NCBI GenBank assembly: GCA_030077755.1
Contig: JAQJZZ010000004.1
Coordinates: 1,612,001-1,676,000 of the forward strand
Origin: Filosporella fistucella
Taxonomy: Eukaryota > Ascomycota > Leotiomycetes > Helotiales
DNA length: 64,000 nucleotides
Direction of reading: 5' to 3'
Shown here: in pieces, positions 42,893-55,944 of the stretch
Numbering within the stretch: position 1 is the first letter of the stretch
How the letters are laid out: each line of letters begins with the position of its first letter
The notes under the pieces: model-generated
What the model was told of the DNA's origin: nothing
Databases searched by the model: none
What the model saw: the letters and a program-made list of their open reading frames with translations, nothing else
Position numbers and translations under genes: made by a program

Positions 42893-44826
42893 ATGGCGAA
42901 TCTCCCTCAACCCAGGGTGGCCAAGAACCCGCAAAATACACAATTAAGGTATTTCGTGAAAGCTTCAAAATGAGCGCAACTGACAGGTGAATGGGAAGCT
43001 ATGAGCTACCACACAGGATCCACACGGCCAAAGTGTACCCAATCCAATCCCCCAATGGCTCAACAGTTATCCTATACGGACATGAGAATGGTGTAAGGAT
43101 TGTTTGGAGAGGTGGCAGACCATTCAAGCCAACAGCGCCTGCGTCGGCAGCTCCTCGAAAAGCGAATGGATCGGGCGCAGTTATATCTCTTGATTCCGAC
43201 GATGAGAGTGAACCTTCAAAGGCATTCGAAGATAAGCCAGAATTTGAAGACGAGGAAGACGAACTCGATCCATCACGGCCATACCCAGCCATACTTCAAG
43301 AGCTAGATTTAAGCTTTGGAACAGACGTCCTTCACCTAGCCCTACTCCCTCCTGCGATTTTAAAAGCAGATGGCCCTTCATGGTATGCTCTCGCCTGCGT
43401 CAAACGAAAGATTGTCTTTGCAGCAGCTTGCGCGGATGATTCAGTTCGATTTGTTACTCTTCCCCTCACTCCACCGTCACCTGCGAGCAAATCTCGACCC
43501 GAACTACGTAGTGATTTTTCACTCGCACATGCTGGGAAAGGAACTTGGGGAGAACAAGTGGTGCTACTTACCGGTCATCATAGCACTTCGGAGGGACTAT
43601 CAATAACAGCAGATCTCGGAAATTCCAGCGGCCTTGTCAAAACGGGTACACCGTCGCCAGTCAAAGCTGAGCCACACTTTGTCGTTGCCTCGCATTTGGG
43701 AGATGTAACTGGTGTGCTTTTGCTATATCGAATTTCGATACAATCACTGCAAAGCCATGTAGAGCCATTTCAGGCCGTTTACTTATCCTCCCCTGCGAAA
43801 TCCATCTCATTTAACCCTGCACTTTCGAGTCATCATTCCAGCAATCTTTTAGTGGCAGATTCTACAGGCGTTTGCCGTATTTATGATTACAAACTATTGA
43901 TCAAGGCTCCAGAGGAGTCTGAATCAACAGCTTTGGAACAAGGAACGTGGCTCGTCTCCCTATATGCAGGATTCCAAAACACCAAAAATGATAATCAAGC
44001 ATCTCAGCGAGCAAGTACCCAAACGGGTTTTGGACGGAAGACTGTTATAGACGCACAATGGGTTTCTCATGGAAAGGCTGTTATCGTTTTGCTCAATGAT
44101 GGTGAATGGGCGGTATGGGATATTGAGGGTGTAGGACCAGGTGCACCTCAAGGTTTACTTGGACGTCATGGCATCAAAGGCGGATCAAAATCCGAATATA
44201 GTCTGAATGGGTATCTTGACAGTGCCTCAAAGCTACGCTCCTCCGGCGCACCTCAAGTTACCTCTTCAAAATTCGCTCCTATGACACCAGGAACGCGGAA
44301 ATCGATCGAGCCATTCAGCACACGCCTGTCGAACGCTCCTATTCGGGGCCAGATATCTGTCGCCGAGGTTCCTTCATTCTCCGCTACTGATCCAGCGGAA
44401 GAATCCGTCCTTTTCTGGTTCGGCGATACGTATGCAATCATCCCTAATTTTGCCAAGTACTGGGCTACACATGTCATCAAGGCCGGTGGATCGGGAAGTC
44501 TATTCAACGGAACCCAGAGCCGCTTGATTAAGCTCGAGGCAACGGATTTGAAAGGAGAGCGATGTTCAGGCGTGGAGCAGATCGTCAAAACTTCGCAATC
44601 TACTGGCTTGCCATCCGATATCATCATCTTGGGTGAACATCGCTTCACGATTCTATCTGCTGGCAAAGAGACTGCAAGTCGTCCAATCGAGAAGTTGAGT
44701 AACAGGCTCGCGTTAGTAGAGAGCAGCTCGAATCCGGGGGGAGAATTGGGTGTTGTTGGCATCGAGCAGGCGTTGACAAGGATGGAGAATGGCGAGGGCG
44801 TAAGGAGAAAGATCTTTCAGTCGTGA
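42893..44826 (+). CDS. nup37: Nup37-like nucleoporin (WD-type)
   Basis: Two exons (42893-42948, 42999-44826) give 627 residues. Exon 1 (MANLPQPRVAKNPQNTQL) splices to YELPHRIHTAKVYPI, then SPNGSTVILYGHENGVRIVW, a conserved opening that I associate with filamentous-fungal Nup37. An acidic loop (DSDDESEP, DEEDELDPSRPYP) interrupts the first blade. Propeller-like strands follow: FGTDVLHLALLPPAIL, KIVFAAACADDSVRFVTLPL, HFVVASHLGDVTGVLLLYRI, SNLLVADSTGVCRIYDY and AVIVLLNDGEWAVWDIEG. Nup37 sits in the Nup84/Nup107-160 scaffold of the nuclear pore. The name rests on memory of the family opening; a different WD-repeat scaffold protein is the alternative. Confidence 0.68.
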
Positions 44827-45950
44827 GGGCTGTGAAGTTGGCGACTAATGTATGATGATACCCAAGATTTTTTTTCTCCTTGCTTTTGCTGTTTAGTTTT
44901 CTGCTTTTAGAGTAAGCTGCCTCTTTTCTTGTCCCCCCCCCCGGACCAAGCACAACACCCCATCTCACAAGCAATCCCAAAGCTGGAAGTCTCAGCTGCC
45001 CTTCATCCTATCTTCTAGAATAATTCAAACAAACATGACCCCTTCGCGCGGCCAGGTGGAGTACAAGGCGCGATCCATCCTTGCAGCTCTGTATTCCATG
45101 CGAGACATTAAACTCCTTCGGAGCCAACAAGCTGTACCTACCCTTTCTCCCACGGATCCTCTCGTGGGATTATAGAGAGGTTGTGGAGGCTGTTGGGGCG
45201 AATTCTTACTGCTGCTCTTCTTTCTTTTGCCTTCTGGCGAAAGATCCTTTGACTTCTGGGCTGGGCTCGGGGTTGGAGGTGAGGAGGAGAAGTGGAAGAT
45301 TGCTATATTATTTTCATTTGGCTTCGGGCTTGCGTTATTTAGCTGGCGAGTTGGAGAGAATATCGGAAGAGAATAGGAGATTTTCAGCTTCCTGCTAGAC
45401 GGTTTGCAAAATGTATTTTGTACCAGTAGCATCACTACAACTACTACCATCCATTTACCCACCACCCGCAATGTTTGTAGCCTTACAGTATTCAACTCCT
45501 TTAGGTGACACCAATCATATACAATTCTGTTGAATAGATGCATCCGATTGGCCACGGTTGTTTGTTGATGCTTATCCTGAGATAGCCCAAACTCAGTGTT
45601 GGTGAACGATAAAGCGGCATTAACCTAATTGTACGTTATGAACATCTGCTTTCATAGTAATATAGTGGATGTATATATTCTTGTTGGTGTAGGCTTTCGA
45701 TTATTTTGGATTCTGCTATTTACTTGAGGGACCTTCAGCATCTTAAACTTAGTGGGATGTGAATGTTCTTCTTAGTAGGCTAGGTATCCCACTTGAACTC
45801 GCCATCTAGTGCCGCTTTTGGTGCTCCCCAAGCTCGCGTCTGCCAAGCATTCAGCTCTAGAAATCAAAACTTATACCAGCTTTCATTCCAACAACCATCT
45901 CGAAAACTCTCTTCTTCCTTTTTGCATTGCTGTGTCTGAAATCTATAAAC
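44827..45950. other. intergenic, includes unsupported 176-codon frame
   Basis: Contains a run of about ten C residues at 44933-44942. An open frame at 45025-45555 (minus, 176 codons) has one hydrophobic run (MVVVVVMLLVQ) and a basic Ser/Pro-rich tail but no recognised domain; it is probably not a gene. The right end is the promoter of the zinc-cluster regulator. Confidence 0.4.
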
Positions 45951-47340
45951 ATGGAAATCTTTGATCCTACTAATGAACCACTGCACTTTGTATCATACCT
46001 CCCGTCATCCGATCACGCCCCCTCACTTGGAATCCCTTCATCACGGAAAGGTCATAAGAAAAGCCGGAGAGGATGCTTCGCCTGTAAGAGGAGGAAAATA
46101 AAAGTGTGCTCCTCCCATAATAAATGTTTGCAAGTTAATACCTCCACTAGTGCCCTGAGAATCACCCTGAATGCAACAATTGCATCAAAATAAGAGCCAT
46201 CTGCATTTATCCCAAATTCAGAGCTTTCTCACACCCATCACCCGTGACAGAACAAGACGAGATAGATGGCGAAACACCACTTTTTCAACACACAGTATTC
46301 CTGCAATCTACATCCAGGAAATTCGATAAAATGGACATGAAACTGCTTCATCATTTCTTAATGACAGCCTATCCACATCTCCCTCTCGGAAACGATCGCG
46401 TGTGGGTTGAAGATATAGCTCTCTACGCACAATCCGTTTGTCTCCTCCCTTTCTACACATTCCCAATGCTGGACCTACAAATCTAACTACAAGCAGCATG
46501 ATTTCCTCATCCACGCCATGCTCGCTCTCTCAGCAGGACACCTCATAATGACCACTTCCTCGCCAGAAATCTATCGTGCAACTGCCCTTTCCCACCGTAT
46601 TCAAGCTATTCAAGGTCTCAACGTCGCTCTATCTAGCCCTCCAAAAACTGCTATGGAGGCAGATATGATAATAGCTACTTGTTTCGCTCTCGCAATGCAG
46701 ACTTCGTATCTTGGAGATAGTGTCACTGAGTTCTTGACTATGTTTCGAGGGATCCAGTTAGTGCTTGCGCAGAATTGGGGTGAGAAACTTGGGAGTAGGT
46801 TTAGTGGGTTGGGGGGAGAGGGAATGCTGGAAGTTGTGGAAGAGAGGTTGACGGTTTTACCGGTCGTTCATAGGGAGGATATTGAACAGGCGGTGAGAAG
46901 TTTGGAGAATATTAGGGGATTGTGTGGGGGTGAGGTGGAAGGGAAAGTTTGGGAGTCTCTGAGGCAGATGATGAGGGAATTGGAAAGGTCTTCTCGTGCT
47001 GGTAAGATCTCCTTTCAGCTTTCTCGAACTAGAAGCCGGAAGCTTATTTATGACAGGATATTTCGCTCATCTTAACCTCTGTATATCTCTCAGCTGCCTT
47101 CCTGTGTCAGAATTCAAGCTTTTAATCGATCCCTCGAATCCAGTAATGCAGATCCTACTGAGCCACTTTGTGGCTACCTTCGTGCTTATTTATCCGATTA
47201 AGAGGCAGGAATGGAAGGGTAGAGATATGGGAAGGCCGAATCGTAATTGTGTTTTCAAACTGGAGGGCACAGTCGCAAATGTCCCAAGAAGGATGAGGGG
47301 TTTCTTGGACTGGCCGATGGGGATTAGATGTGCGACTTAG
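45951..47340 (+). CDS. Zn2Cys6 transcription factor
   Basis: Four exons (45951-46103, 46151-46435, 46494-47001, 47057-47340) give 409 residues. Splicing exons 1 and 2 rebuilds a perfect zinc cluster, CFACKRRKIKCPENHPEC followed by NNC and IKIRAIC (Cys spacing 2-6-6-2-6), preceded by a basic KGHKKSRRG. The middle region has LFQHTVFLQSTSRKFDKMDM, LLHHFLMTAYPHLP, HDFLIHAMLALSAGHL and FLTMFRGIQLVLAQNWG, and later FKLLIDPSNPVMQILLSHF. This is the pattern of short fungal regulators with a DUF3468-like domain, often tied to sterol uptake or secondary metabolism. It binds DNA in the nucleus; targets are unknown. The 3' end converges on the GFA gene 289 nt away. Confidence 0.88.
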
Positions 47341-47629
47341 AGATTCAGGTTTGGGCGGAATGTGACCTTGGAAGCAGATGGTAGTGTATGAATTGGAATA
47401 GCATGTGCGTTATGGAAATCTTAGAACGAGCACAGCTAACAACGTGTGGTTAGAATGGTATCAAGATACCATCACAGAAACGCAGAAGGGAAGGATCCAA
47501 ATATCAGAGGGAGGAAGTCAGGGCATATCTCTATTTCTAGGCCTCCACTTAGAACTTTTAGTCTCCAAAATCGCTTTCCACATCACCACGGCCCAGCCAT
47601 CAGTCTCAACCACCAAAGTTTCTTCAAAT

Positions 47630-48055
47630 TTACAGCCCACTCAACTCCGTAAACCCCGCAACCTCCTGCACTGCTCCCTCCACGGCAGGAACCCAGGGCA
47701 ACCGACTCCTCGTGAAAGTCTCCACAGTAGGAACATATTTCTTCGCATCCTCACCATCCACACACCCCGCCTTGATAACCATCATTCCCGGATATCCCGT
47801 CGTAGTCCTATACAAAAGACTTCCACAATCGCCACAGAAATGATTCGTGATCGTATTACCGTTATCTGCGACTTTGGACCAGGTGGATAGAGTGCCGGAG
47901 ACGGTCTCGAGGCTGGAGGTGGAGAAGAGCATGTTGAGGGCGAAACCGACGCCGGTTAGTTTGTGCTCGTCGGTGCAGTGGCAGCGGAATTTGAGGAGGG
48001 GGTCCGAGGTGAAGGAGATGCGGTTGAGGCCGCAGAGGCAGGATGATTGTGGCAT
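47630..48055 (-). CDS. GFA/CENP-V family zinc protein
   Basis: A single exon of 141 residues starting at MPQSSCLCGLNRISF. Cysteines follow the GFA (glutathione-dependent formaldehyde-activating enzyme) layout: CLCG near residue 6, CHCTDEH near residue 25, and HFCGDCGSLLYRTTTGYPGM near residue 72, giving the two zinc sites of the fold. KAGCVDGEDAKKYVPTVETF and LPWVPAVEGAVQE are typical of the C-terminal half. The consensus CxxC-x-H pair near residue 25 reads CHCTDE rather than the common CHCxxCR, so the second zinc site may be altered. Fungal members are numerous and mostly uncharacterised; a role in S-hydroxymethyl-glutathione chemistry is only a family guess. The in-frame sequence upstream to 48199 lacks family similarity, so the downstream ATG is preferred. 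Confidence 0.85.
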   Translation of the reverse strand: MPQSSCLCGLNRISFTSDPLLKFRCHCTDEHKLTGVGFALNMLFSTSSLETVSGTLSTWSKVADNGNTITNHFCGDCGSLLYRTTTGYPGMMVIKAGCVDGEDAKKYVPTVETFTRSRLPWVPAVEGAVQEVAGFTELSGL

Positions 48056-50040
48056 TTTGTTTGTTGGATAGAGGGAGTGAGATTTTAAAGAGTAGTGAGG
48101 GAGGTAACAGATGTTGTTAGAATGGTTGTGTGGATGTTGAGACTGAAGAGGATGTAGAAAGAATTGTTTTCTCGGTGCATTCCTTCTTATTATATACAAA
48201 CCATCAAGCCTCTTTTCAACCTAAATGCTCTATTACAAACATCCTATCAACTCGCTGATAACCAAGCATCTCCTACCTACAAAATGATTCCAAACTTCTC
48301 AAGCCCAAATTCTCAATCAAGCCTTTTTAACCATCTTCAGTAAATCACTCTTACACAGAGGGCTTGCATACTTGTACAATGCGAGCATTATACTGAGTGC
48401 GCTGACAAATTCCGCTTTTCTTGATTGGGTAAACGTCTGGGAAGCATGATCAGTAAACGGAATGGAGTGTTAACCGAGTGAGACATTTGCGGGATAAAGG
48501 GGAGATGGTGCGGTGTTTGAAAAGGAGGCTTTCTCGCTTAGTGATGGGAAGTCAATTCCTCGTGTACGGGATTTGAGGGGTTTGCATACGGCTTTTGAAA
48601 TATGGAGTTGCTTAATAGGGTAGAAGGAAGATAGATTATTAAACAAGTGATTACTGTTCTAGGGTATTGAGCCGAGGCGGGAATAGTGGTAGGAGGGGAT
48701 CATAATTGAGGACATCAGTTTGAAAATCGCCATAAGAGACTCAATTGATACAGAAATAGTATTTTGACATTGTATGATCACTCATTATAGCAAAATTTTG
48801 CGGCGGGGAGCGAAGATAAAAGTATCTTGACTTCAAGTGCAGTTATTTTTATTCAACCTCTTATGCTTGTGGAAAGGCGGTTACTCGGATATCGCTAGCG
48901 TTGCGAAAAGTCCAAGGGACGGCTTTGGCTGTCAGGGTTAGTTTTAAAAGAAAAAAAGGAGTTTTTTTTTATCGTACTGGAAAAAAACAACCAGAGAGTC
49001 AAGGCTTATTTGTTGTGAGCTTGCAGCCCAAGTAAATTTCTCCGTTGGAAAAGGGAAAGCTTTGCAAGCGATAATAATTGGTCTACCGTACAGTCAAAAC
49101 CTATGAAGAGAGCGAGCGAGATAATCCTATATGAGGCCAGGACTTAATTATAGAAGAAACTTGATGTTGATGGCGCCGGTTTGAACTGCAGACCAAGCAA
49201 AGTTTCTTAGCCACTATATACTATCTGGGACATTTGTACAATGCTCTGCTATCTTTGCAGCAAATTTATTGGCTCAAAAGCACCGTGGAATCTTGTTATC
49301 ACCTCCCACCCTCCGATTATACTCTCCTGTTCTAGGTAATGATGAAAAACGGAAATTCAATGAGCCAGTAAAATCAGTTGTGAAAACAATAACCAAAAGC
49401 CATGACAATAGTCGAAGAAAGAACAAAAATGATAGATTATCATGATCCTCGAAACATGAACAGTAATTGGAAATAATCCGGTTTGTTTACATGAGATTTT
49501 GGCAGAGAATCGGAAGGAGTTGCTACTCGCATCGACGTTGTTTAGAGCAATCCTAATAGTAGCATTAGTTCCAATATCACTGTGGCTGGACTTTATTGCC
49601 TAGCCCTGTAACTCTCCCCTAAATTTACCAAATGACCAGATATGATTATGTTGGCGTAGTGGACAAGACTAAGAAAAGTCCAGCAATCCCCAGGCAGCTC
49701 ACTCGAGATACCATTAAATGTGGTAATAAGAAAACCCAAGTCAAACATTGTCGTAGGAACATATTTGATCATAGTCAGTAGATTCATAATGAGAACGATA
49801 AGTCCTTCAGGGATCAAGTTTCAATTTTAACGTCATGTCACATGACCATGAAATGTGTCCAACCTGTCAGCCTTTCTCAGCCTCGTCAATTTCTGGAGGA
49901 CGCGCTTCTGGGAGGAACAAAGGACCACACATTTCTTGACGATCTCCATCCAGACCCGAAAATGTCTAATGCTATTGTCTTGAGGTTATAACGACATGAC
50001 ATAATTTACGCGTCGATGAACTTTTTTCCCTTCAAAGGCC
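48056..50040. other. divergent intergenic region
   Basis: About 2 kb between the divergent GFA and APC1 genes. AT-rich, with a short open frame at 49593-49817 (minus) that I do not credit. Poly-A/T runs near 48945-48985. No repeat or RNA gene recognised. Confidence 0.45.
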
Positions 50041-53000
50041 ATGGCTTCGGTCACATCATTAGGCTTGCATCAGCCTACCGGATTACAATATGCGATACAA
50101 GAACGTCTGGTACCTGCAGACCCTCCTAGCGCATCATATCGATGGTACAATCACTCAGATGACGATGGGAGCTCTATATTCTATGATGATGAGCTTTTGG
50201 TGACTCCGCGATGCGTGGTATGGTGTCGAGGAGGGGTATTTCGAAAGAGCTATAAATTCGACCTAGAGAATGAGGATGTCACGCAAGCTTTGTTGACCAC
50301 TTTTCCAAGCATTGGACCTCTGACTTCCAAAGGGAATGGGTCGCAGAAGCAGCGGGATGCAAATCAGAGAGAAACAGCAGTGGTGGTGTTTCTCAAAACC
50401 CAAGCGCATGTATACTTCCTCTCAGGTACAAGTCATGTCATACATCTACCATTTGAGGTCGAATCTGCCTCTGCAGCTCCAAATGGTCTTATTATTCAAC
50501 GGAAACTACGGGTTGATAATCTTGTGCCGGCTTCACTCAAATTTCCTCGAGTCCCTCCGAATTCCTTCGTTTCTTCGCAGCCACAGCCTTGGTCTGCAGC
50601 AAGCTCCCAGCAGTCCACATTTTCGATTGCAGATCTGGGAGCTCCAAAACAAATGAATTTCCAAAGTACGACATTGAAAGATCTGTGGGATCCCCCATCG
50701 TTAAAAAGCGATGCGAATTGGCCGAGATTGTTTTCATTGTCAGATCCACTCGCCGAAATGGGACTGGTCGTTGCGCAACCTTTAGCAGAAGAAAGTCGCA
50801 AAAGTAGGAGAAGCTCGGTTAAAATAAATACATTGAACACAGCAGAAGAGATACTTCATGTCTCTCGTAGGGACGAGTTTTCCCCAAGAGGCAGCGAGAA
50901 CCCGTTGATACTGGCACTCACTTTAAACCGGGACACGAGTATGTATACAGTATGGAAGTTTGCCTATGTGAGGGAAGGCTCTTCCACAAGAGAGCCAAAA
51001 CCGCGGGTTGCCAGTGGAACAATGTCACGAAGAAGGAGCTCATTTGTCCCAGGAACTGGTACCGGGGCGACTACTCCTGTCGCAAATAGCCAGGCAACAT
51101 TCAGAGAAAGCTTTGGGGGGCCTCAGCCATTATTGGGAGCAAAGAAACCTCGACAGGACGAATCAAGGGACAAGGTTGCTGATTTTGTCTCCTCACTTGA
51201 CCCTGACTATGAAAATTCTTCGATACCACGAAGGAAATCGAGACGTGTCAGCTCAATGCTTGCTCGAGCAGATCTTTCTGCTAATCACGAGCGAATAGCC
51301 TTCTCAGAAATAGCCACTGGCATTCAACATGGTGCTAGCAAACGTGGAGAATCTATGGGAAGCCAGCACGCGAGGACAAGTATTGGACCCTTTGCCGGTA
51401 CATCCAATCCACAATTCAATCAAAGCCTCAATGGCTATCTCGAAGCACCAGTTGATGATTTGTTGGATGAACTCCGTGCGGGAGGTGATTTCGAAGGATT
51501 TCACAACATGGGGCTGGATGATGAAGAATTCGATGCCCTGAAGCAGGAAATAGTTCTTACAAGTGTGTGCAGCGTACCTGCGGAACACTCTAACGTCCGA
51601 TACTCAAGTCAACATATACCTGCCGCTACTCAGTTCAAAATTTTCACGCTCACGGCGCCGCCATCTGCAGCTGATGATAAGCAAGGGAATGCCATTGTTA
51701 TCTGTATTCTGGATCCTGACGAGAAGAAATTACTTGTCCTAACTCTGTACGCAAAGTCACATAAGGCGGAACACAATCTTCACTACAATTCCAAAAGCGG
51801 GAAGTCTGATAGGACTATCAATGTGGTATCTCTAGGGCAGACGATGAGAGCAAAAGGTGTTATTGACGCTTGCAGAATTGATGACGGCTCAATCTCACGC
51901 ATCTTGGTTTTGACCGAGACTCCTGACGGGTATGGTGAATTGAGTCTGCAAGCACCATGGAGCGTCCTGATGAAAGTCCCCCTCCCTCACAAGTTTGCTG
52001 TTAGTAACATTCGGAACCTAAGTCATAACCCAGCGCCTCGTGCCAAACGCGAGGGTGGCTTCAAGCGGGTGTTAAGTCAAGGACCTCGGGGTCTGAAGGG
52101 CCTTCGAAATTCGAAACCCAGAGGGCTTGTTGACTTGGTTGATGACGAAGGTAAGATGCACCAGCTGCAGGTTATACTGCAGCCACGAAATCCACAAGTT
52201 CGAAACGTTCTCGAAATCTGCAGAGCTGTTCTACCAGGATTAAGAGGGGGAGAGGGAGTCTTGGTATGTTGGTGGAGCGTGATGCAATGGATAAGGCTTG
52301 AATCTGTTGATGTAGTTGACGCAGAGTGGACTGCACTTGTGATAACACTACTTTCGATGGCTCTTGGGATGAGCACTTCCAAACCAACCAAACAGCAGAG
52401 TGGAACCAGGAGGAAATCTCGGGCAACTCATCTTCGATCAAGCAGTGGAGCGCAATCTGCACTGGATAAGTGGGATATAATGCACGGCGAAGAGACGTTC
52501 AATGGGAACCCAATACCTTCGTGGGCAAGTACTCCTGGTTGGAATTGGCTCAATGAAGAGGGAGGCTCGCAAGTCAACGAATCTGCTGAGACTGCCGGTC
52601 CCATCTTCTTGACGAATAGCGATGGAACATCATTTGTAAGAAGACATGTCAAACTTGCTCGTAAGTTTTCGAGCTCGTCGTTTGGGCAGGACTCGATAAT
52701 TGCAGCATTGCCCACGGCGAGTAACCGTAGCCCCGAAAGTCGAAAATCTGCTTTGGTAGACGTCTTGCTTGGTCTTCATCTACTTCGCGAGGAGCAAAAG
52801 TTAGACGTAATGGTGGCAGATGCGTTCAGTTCTAGTATTGCTAACCTGGCCCCAATCCTGGGTCAAATGTGGAAATGGCTTGGGTGGGATGCATGGGTCC
52901 AATACTACGAGACCGAAGATGCCTCACTGCTAGACATGGAATATGACAATGGTAAACATCACCTAAGTCCGAAAAATAATGGTACTGACAATACAGATTC

Positions 53001-55944
53001 ACCTTTTGATGCTTCAATTTCGCAGCCATTCGAGTGCCCATCCATTTATGACTGGATTCAAAATTCTCTCGGTGCTAGTGGCCCATTACCTTTTTTGACA
53101 CTTCCAGAATTGGTTGCCACGAGATCAGATTCATCTAGCAAGGACTCTCAAGGTCGAGATCAATGGACTAGGCTCACGCCAAGAACACTTTTATTTGTCA
53201 ATTTCTTCAATACCATGAAGGGTGGCTGGAGCTCGACACAAGTCGTAGAGGCTTTGTTCTCTGCTGGTGCAAATCGAATCATTCTCGAAACTCTACCAGA
53301 GGCTGTTCTAGCTCCGTTGCAAGATGCCATTGTCAGAAGCCAAATCGAGCCACCTATCGGTTGGAGCAAAGAACTACTAGCTCTTGTAGGAAGAGAGGAT
53401 ATTAATACATTGCTGACTCCTGGTGAAAGGCCTCGACAATCTCAATCAACCCTACTGGTGGGTAGTTTCTTCTTCTGATCACATCAAAGCTGACTCATAC
53501 AGGCACCATCCCACGAAGCAAATCTAGATGCTCATACCATCTGCATAACCACAGCGGAGTCGGATAACACTGGATCTTTCGATGGCTCTGCCGAGGTCGA
53601 CAGACAGGCTGTGACTCGTTCGCTATTCAAGGACGATAGGAGAATGAATGAAGCGATGAATATTCTCAACACTTCTCGACCAACTTTAGCTTATTGCAAA
53701 CCTGAACCTCAATGGTCCGAATCTGACAAGCTTGAAGCGCAGAAGGATCATGCCCAAATGCTCGCTTACCGTACTCTTGCGATACCCTCGGGTCGAGGTT
53801 TGATTTACTACAGCGCTCGTGTGCCGCTTATGACACAAAAGTGGCATCTTCCAGGATTCAACCTGAGTTGTATCATGAAGCCGGATAACACCACAGTCGG
53901 CGCTGATAAGAGCGCTTTTTCGGAAGAAAAAATTGGTTGGGCTTTCTTTCACTCTGGAGTCGCTGCTGGATTAAGTATTTCCCGTGATGCTAAAGGCATT
54001 GATACCTCCTGGATCCTTTACAATAAACCTGGCCCAGATCTAAACAACCGCCATGCCGGATTTTTGCTGGCATTAGGTCTGAATGGCCATCTCAAAACAC
54101 TTGCGAAGTGGGTTGCATTCAAATACCTAACTCCTAAACACACAATGACCTCAATTGGGTTACTACTTGGCTTGGCTGCTTCTTATCTCGGAACGATGGA
54201 TTCTTTGATCACAAGGTTACTCTCGGTACACGTAACACGCATGCTACCTCCAGGTGCTGCAGAGCTGAACCTATCTCCTCTTACTCAAACGACGGGAATC
54301 ATGGGAATTGGCTTACTCTATTGCAATACACAACATAGAAGGATGAGCGAGATCATGGTTTCAGAAATCGAGCATATCGATACTGAAACAGAGGAAGAGC
54401 CTTTGAGGAACGAGGGATATCGACTTGCATCGGGATTCGCTCTTGGATTTATCAATCTTGGCAAGGGCTCTGATCTCAAAGGTCTTCATGACATGCGTCT
54501 CACTGAAAGACTTCTGGCACTTGCTGCTGGTAGTAAGAAGGTGGATTTAGTCCACGTCCTTGATAAAGCAACTGCTGCTGCGGTCGTCGCAATCGCTCTT
54601 ATATTCATGAAGTCTGAAAATCACGTACTAGCAAAGAAGATTGACGTCCCAGATTCTCTTCTTCAGTTCGACTATATACGTCCAGATATATTTCTGCTTC
54701 GAACACTTGCTAGGCACTTAATAATGTGGAGCAAGATCCAGCCAAATTTTGATTGGATCAAGAATAATTTGCCCCCAGCTTATCGCGATCGGAGTATGCT
54801 TGACACGATCAATACCTTGACGAGCGAGGATCTTCCATTTTATGATATTCTGACGGGAATATGCTTTGCAATTGCCTTGCGATTCGCTGGATCGGGCAAT
54901 TTAATCGTTCGCGACTTACTGGTTCATTACCTAGACCAATTGATGCGAATTTGTCGAATTGAGGCGAATACATTCGACAAGAAGCTTACAAGAAATACTG
55001 TACGGAATTGCCAAGATTTGTTGGCACTCTCGACGGCGACTGTTATGGCCGGCACTGGAGACTTGACTGTCTTCCGTAGACTCAGATCGATGCACGGTCG
55101 TGACGATAGTGAGACGCCCTATGGTAGTCATCTTGCAGCACACTTGGCAGTTGGAGCTTTATTTCTAGGCGGTGGAACCTACACTTTCAGCACATCGAAT
55201 TTATCCATCGGTGCTTTGATCGTGGCTTTCTACCCTATTTTCCCATCTTCTGTTCAGGACAACAAATCACATCTTCAAGCTTTCCGTCATTTTTGGGTCC
55301 TGGCGGCAGAACCTAGATGTCTCGTGGCTCGAGATATTGACAGTAATCTTCCTGTTCCTCTGCCCATTAGCATCACCTTACGAAATGGAGAAGAGCTTCG
55401 AAGACACACTCCTTGTCTACTCCCAGAATTAAATATTATCAAAACGATCCGCACCGACAGTCCCGAGTTTTGGAATTTGGTTCTTGATTTTGAGGAAAAT
55501 GAAGCTCACATCGCTTCCTTCAAATTAACACAAACAATATATGTTCGTCGTCGCCCAGCTCATGATTCATCCATGTCGCCTTTCCAAGCTACACTTCAAG
55601 CCCTCAATGATATTGATGTAACATCCTCTCACTCTCTTGACTGGTTGTTTGAACTTCCAGCTTTCGCTTCCCTTACGAAGGCCGAAAAGTCACTGGTACT
55701 TCCCCCAGATCAAGGTGGTGCTAGTGATATTCACGCTGGTACAAAGGAAACTGTCGTGGATGCCAGATTGGTGCTTGAAAACGCTACAATTGAAAGTGGA
55801 AAGAAGGATAGATTACTCGGGTTGCGATTATTATTCGAATGGGCTGATCAAGCTACAGCGCAGGGTAGAGAAATGCGATGGATTAGACGAGAGGTAGTTG
55901 AGAGACTGAAAGCGAGGGTCTGGATGCTGGCTAGTGATGATTGA
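50041..55944 (+). CDS. apc1: anaphase-promoting complex subunit 1 (BimE/Apc1)
   Basis: Two exons (50041-53457, 53503-55944; 45-nt intron gtgggt...acag) join in frame to 1,952 residues, the usual size for fungal Apc1. The N-terminal part is the WD/propeller region (DELLVTPRCVVWCRGGVFRK, TAVVVFLKTQAHVYFLSGTS, SENPLILALTLNRDTSMYTV) interrupted by long Ser/Arg-rich disordered loops likely to be phosphorylated. The C-terminal half carries proteasome/cyclosome repeats: HAGFLLALGLNGHLKTLAKW, IGLLLGLAASYLGTMDSLIT, GIMGIGLLYCNTQHRRMSEI, YRLASGFALGFINLGKGSDL and HLAAHLAVGALFLGGGTYTF. Apc1 is the scaffold of the APC/C ubiquitin ligase that drives mitotic exit. The start ATG has a good context (ggccATGG). 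Confidence 0.93.

Noticed and set aside
45025..45555. 176-codon minus-strand frame with a Val-rich hydrophobic run
   Set aside because: No recognisable domain, odd composition, and the opposite strand is also open; kept only as a note in the spacer entry.
39583..48055. Secondary-metabolite cluster suggested by an MFS transporter and a Zn2Cys6 regulator
   Set aside because: No PKS, NRPS, terpene synthase or P450 lies nearby; the genes between them are Nup37-like and unrelated.
49140..49215. tRNA-like B-box resemblance (ggtttgaactgc)
   Set aside because: No pairing acceptor, D or anticodon arms could be built on either strand and no oligo-T follows at the right place.
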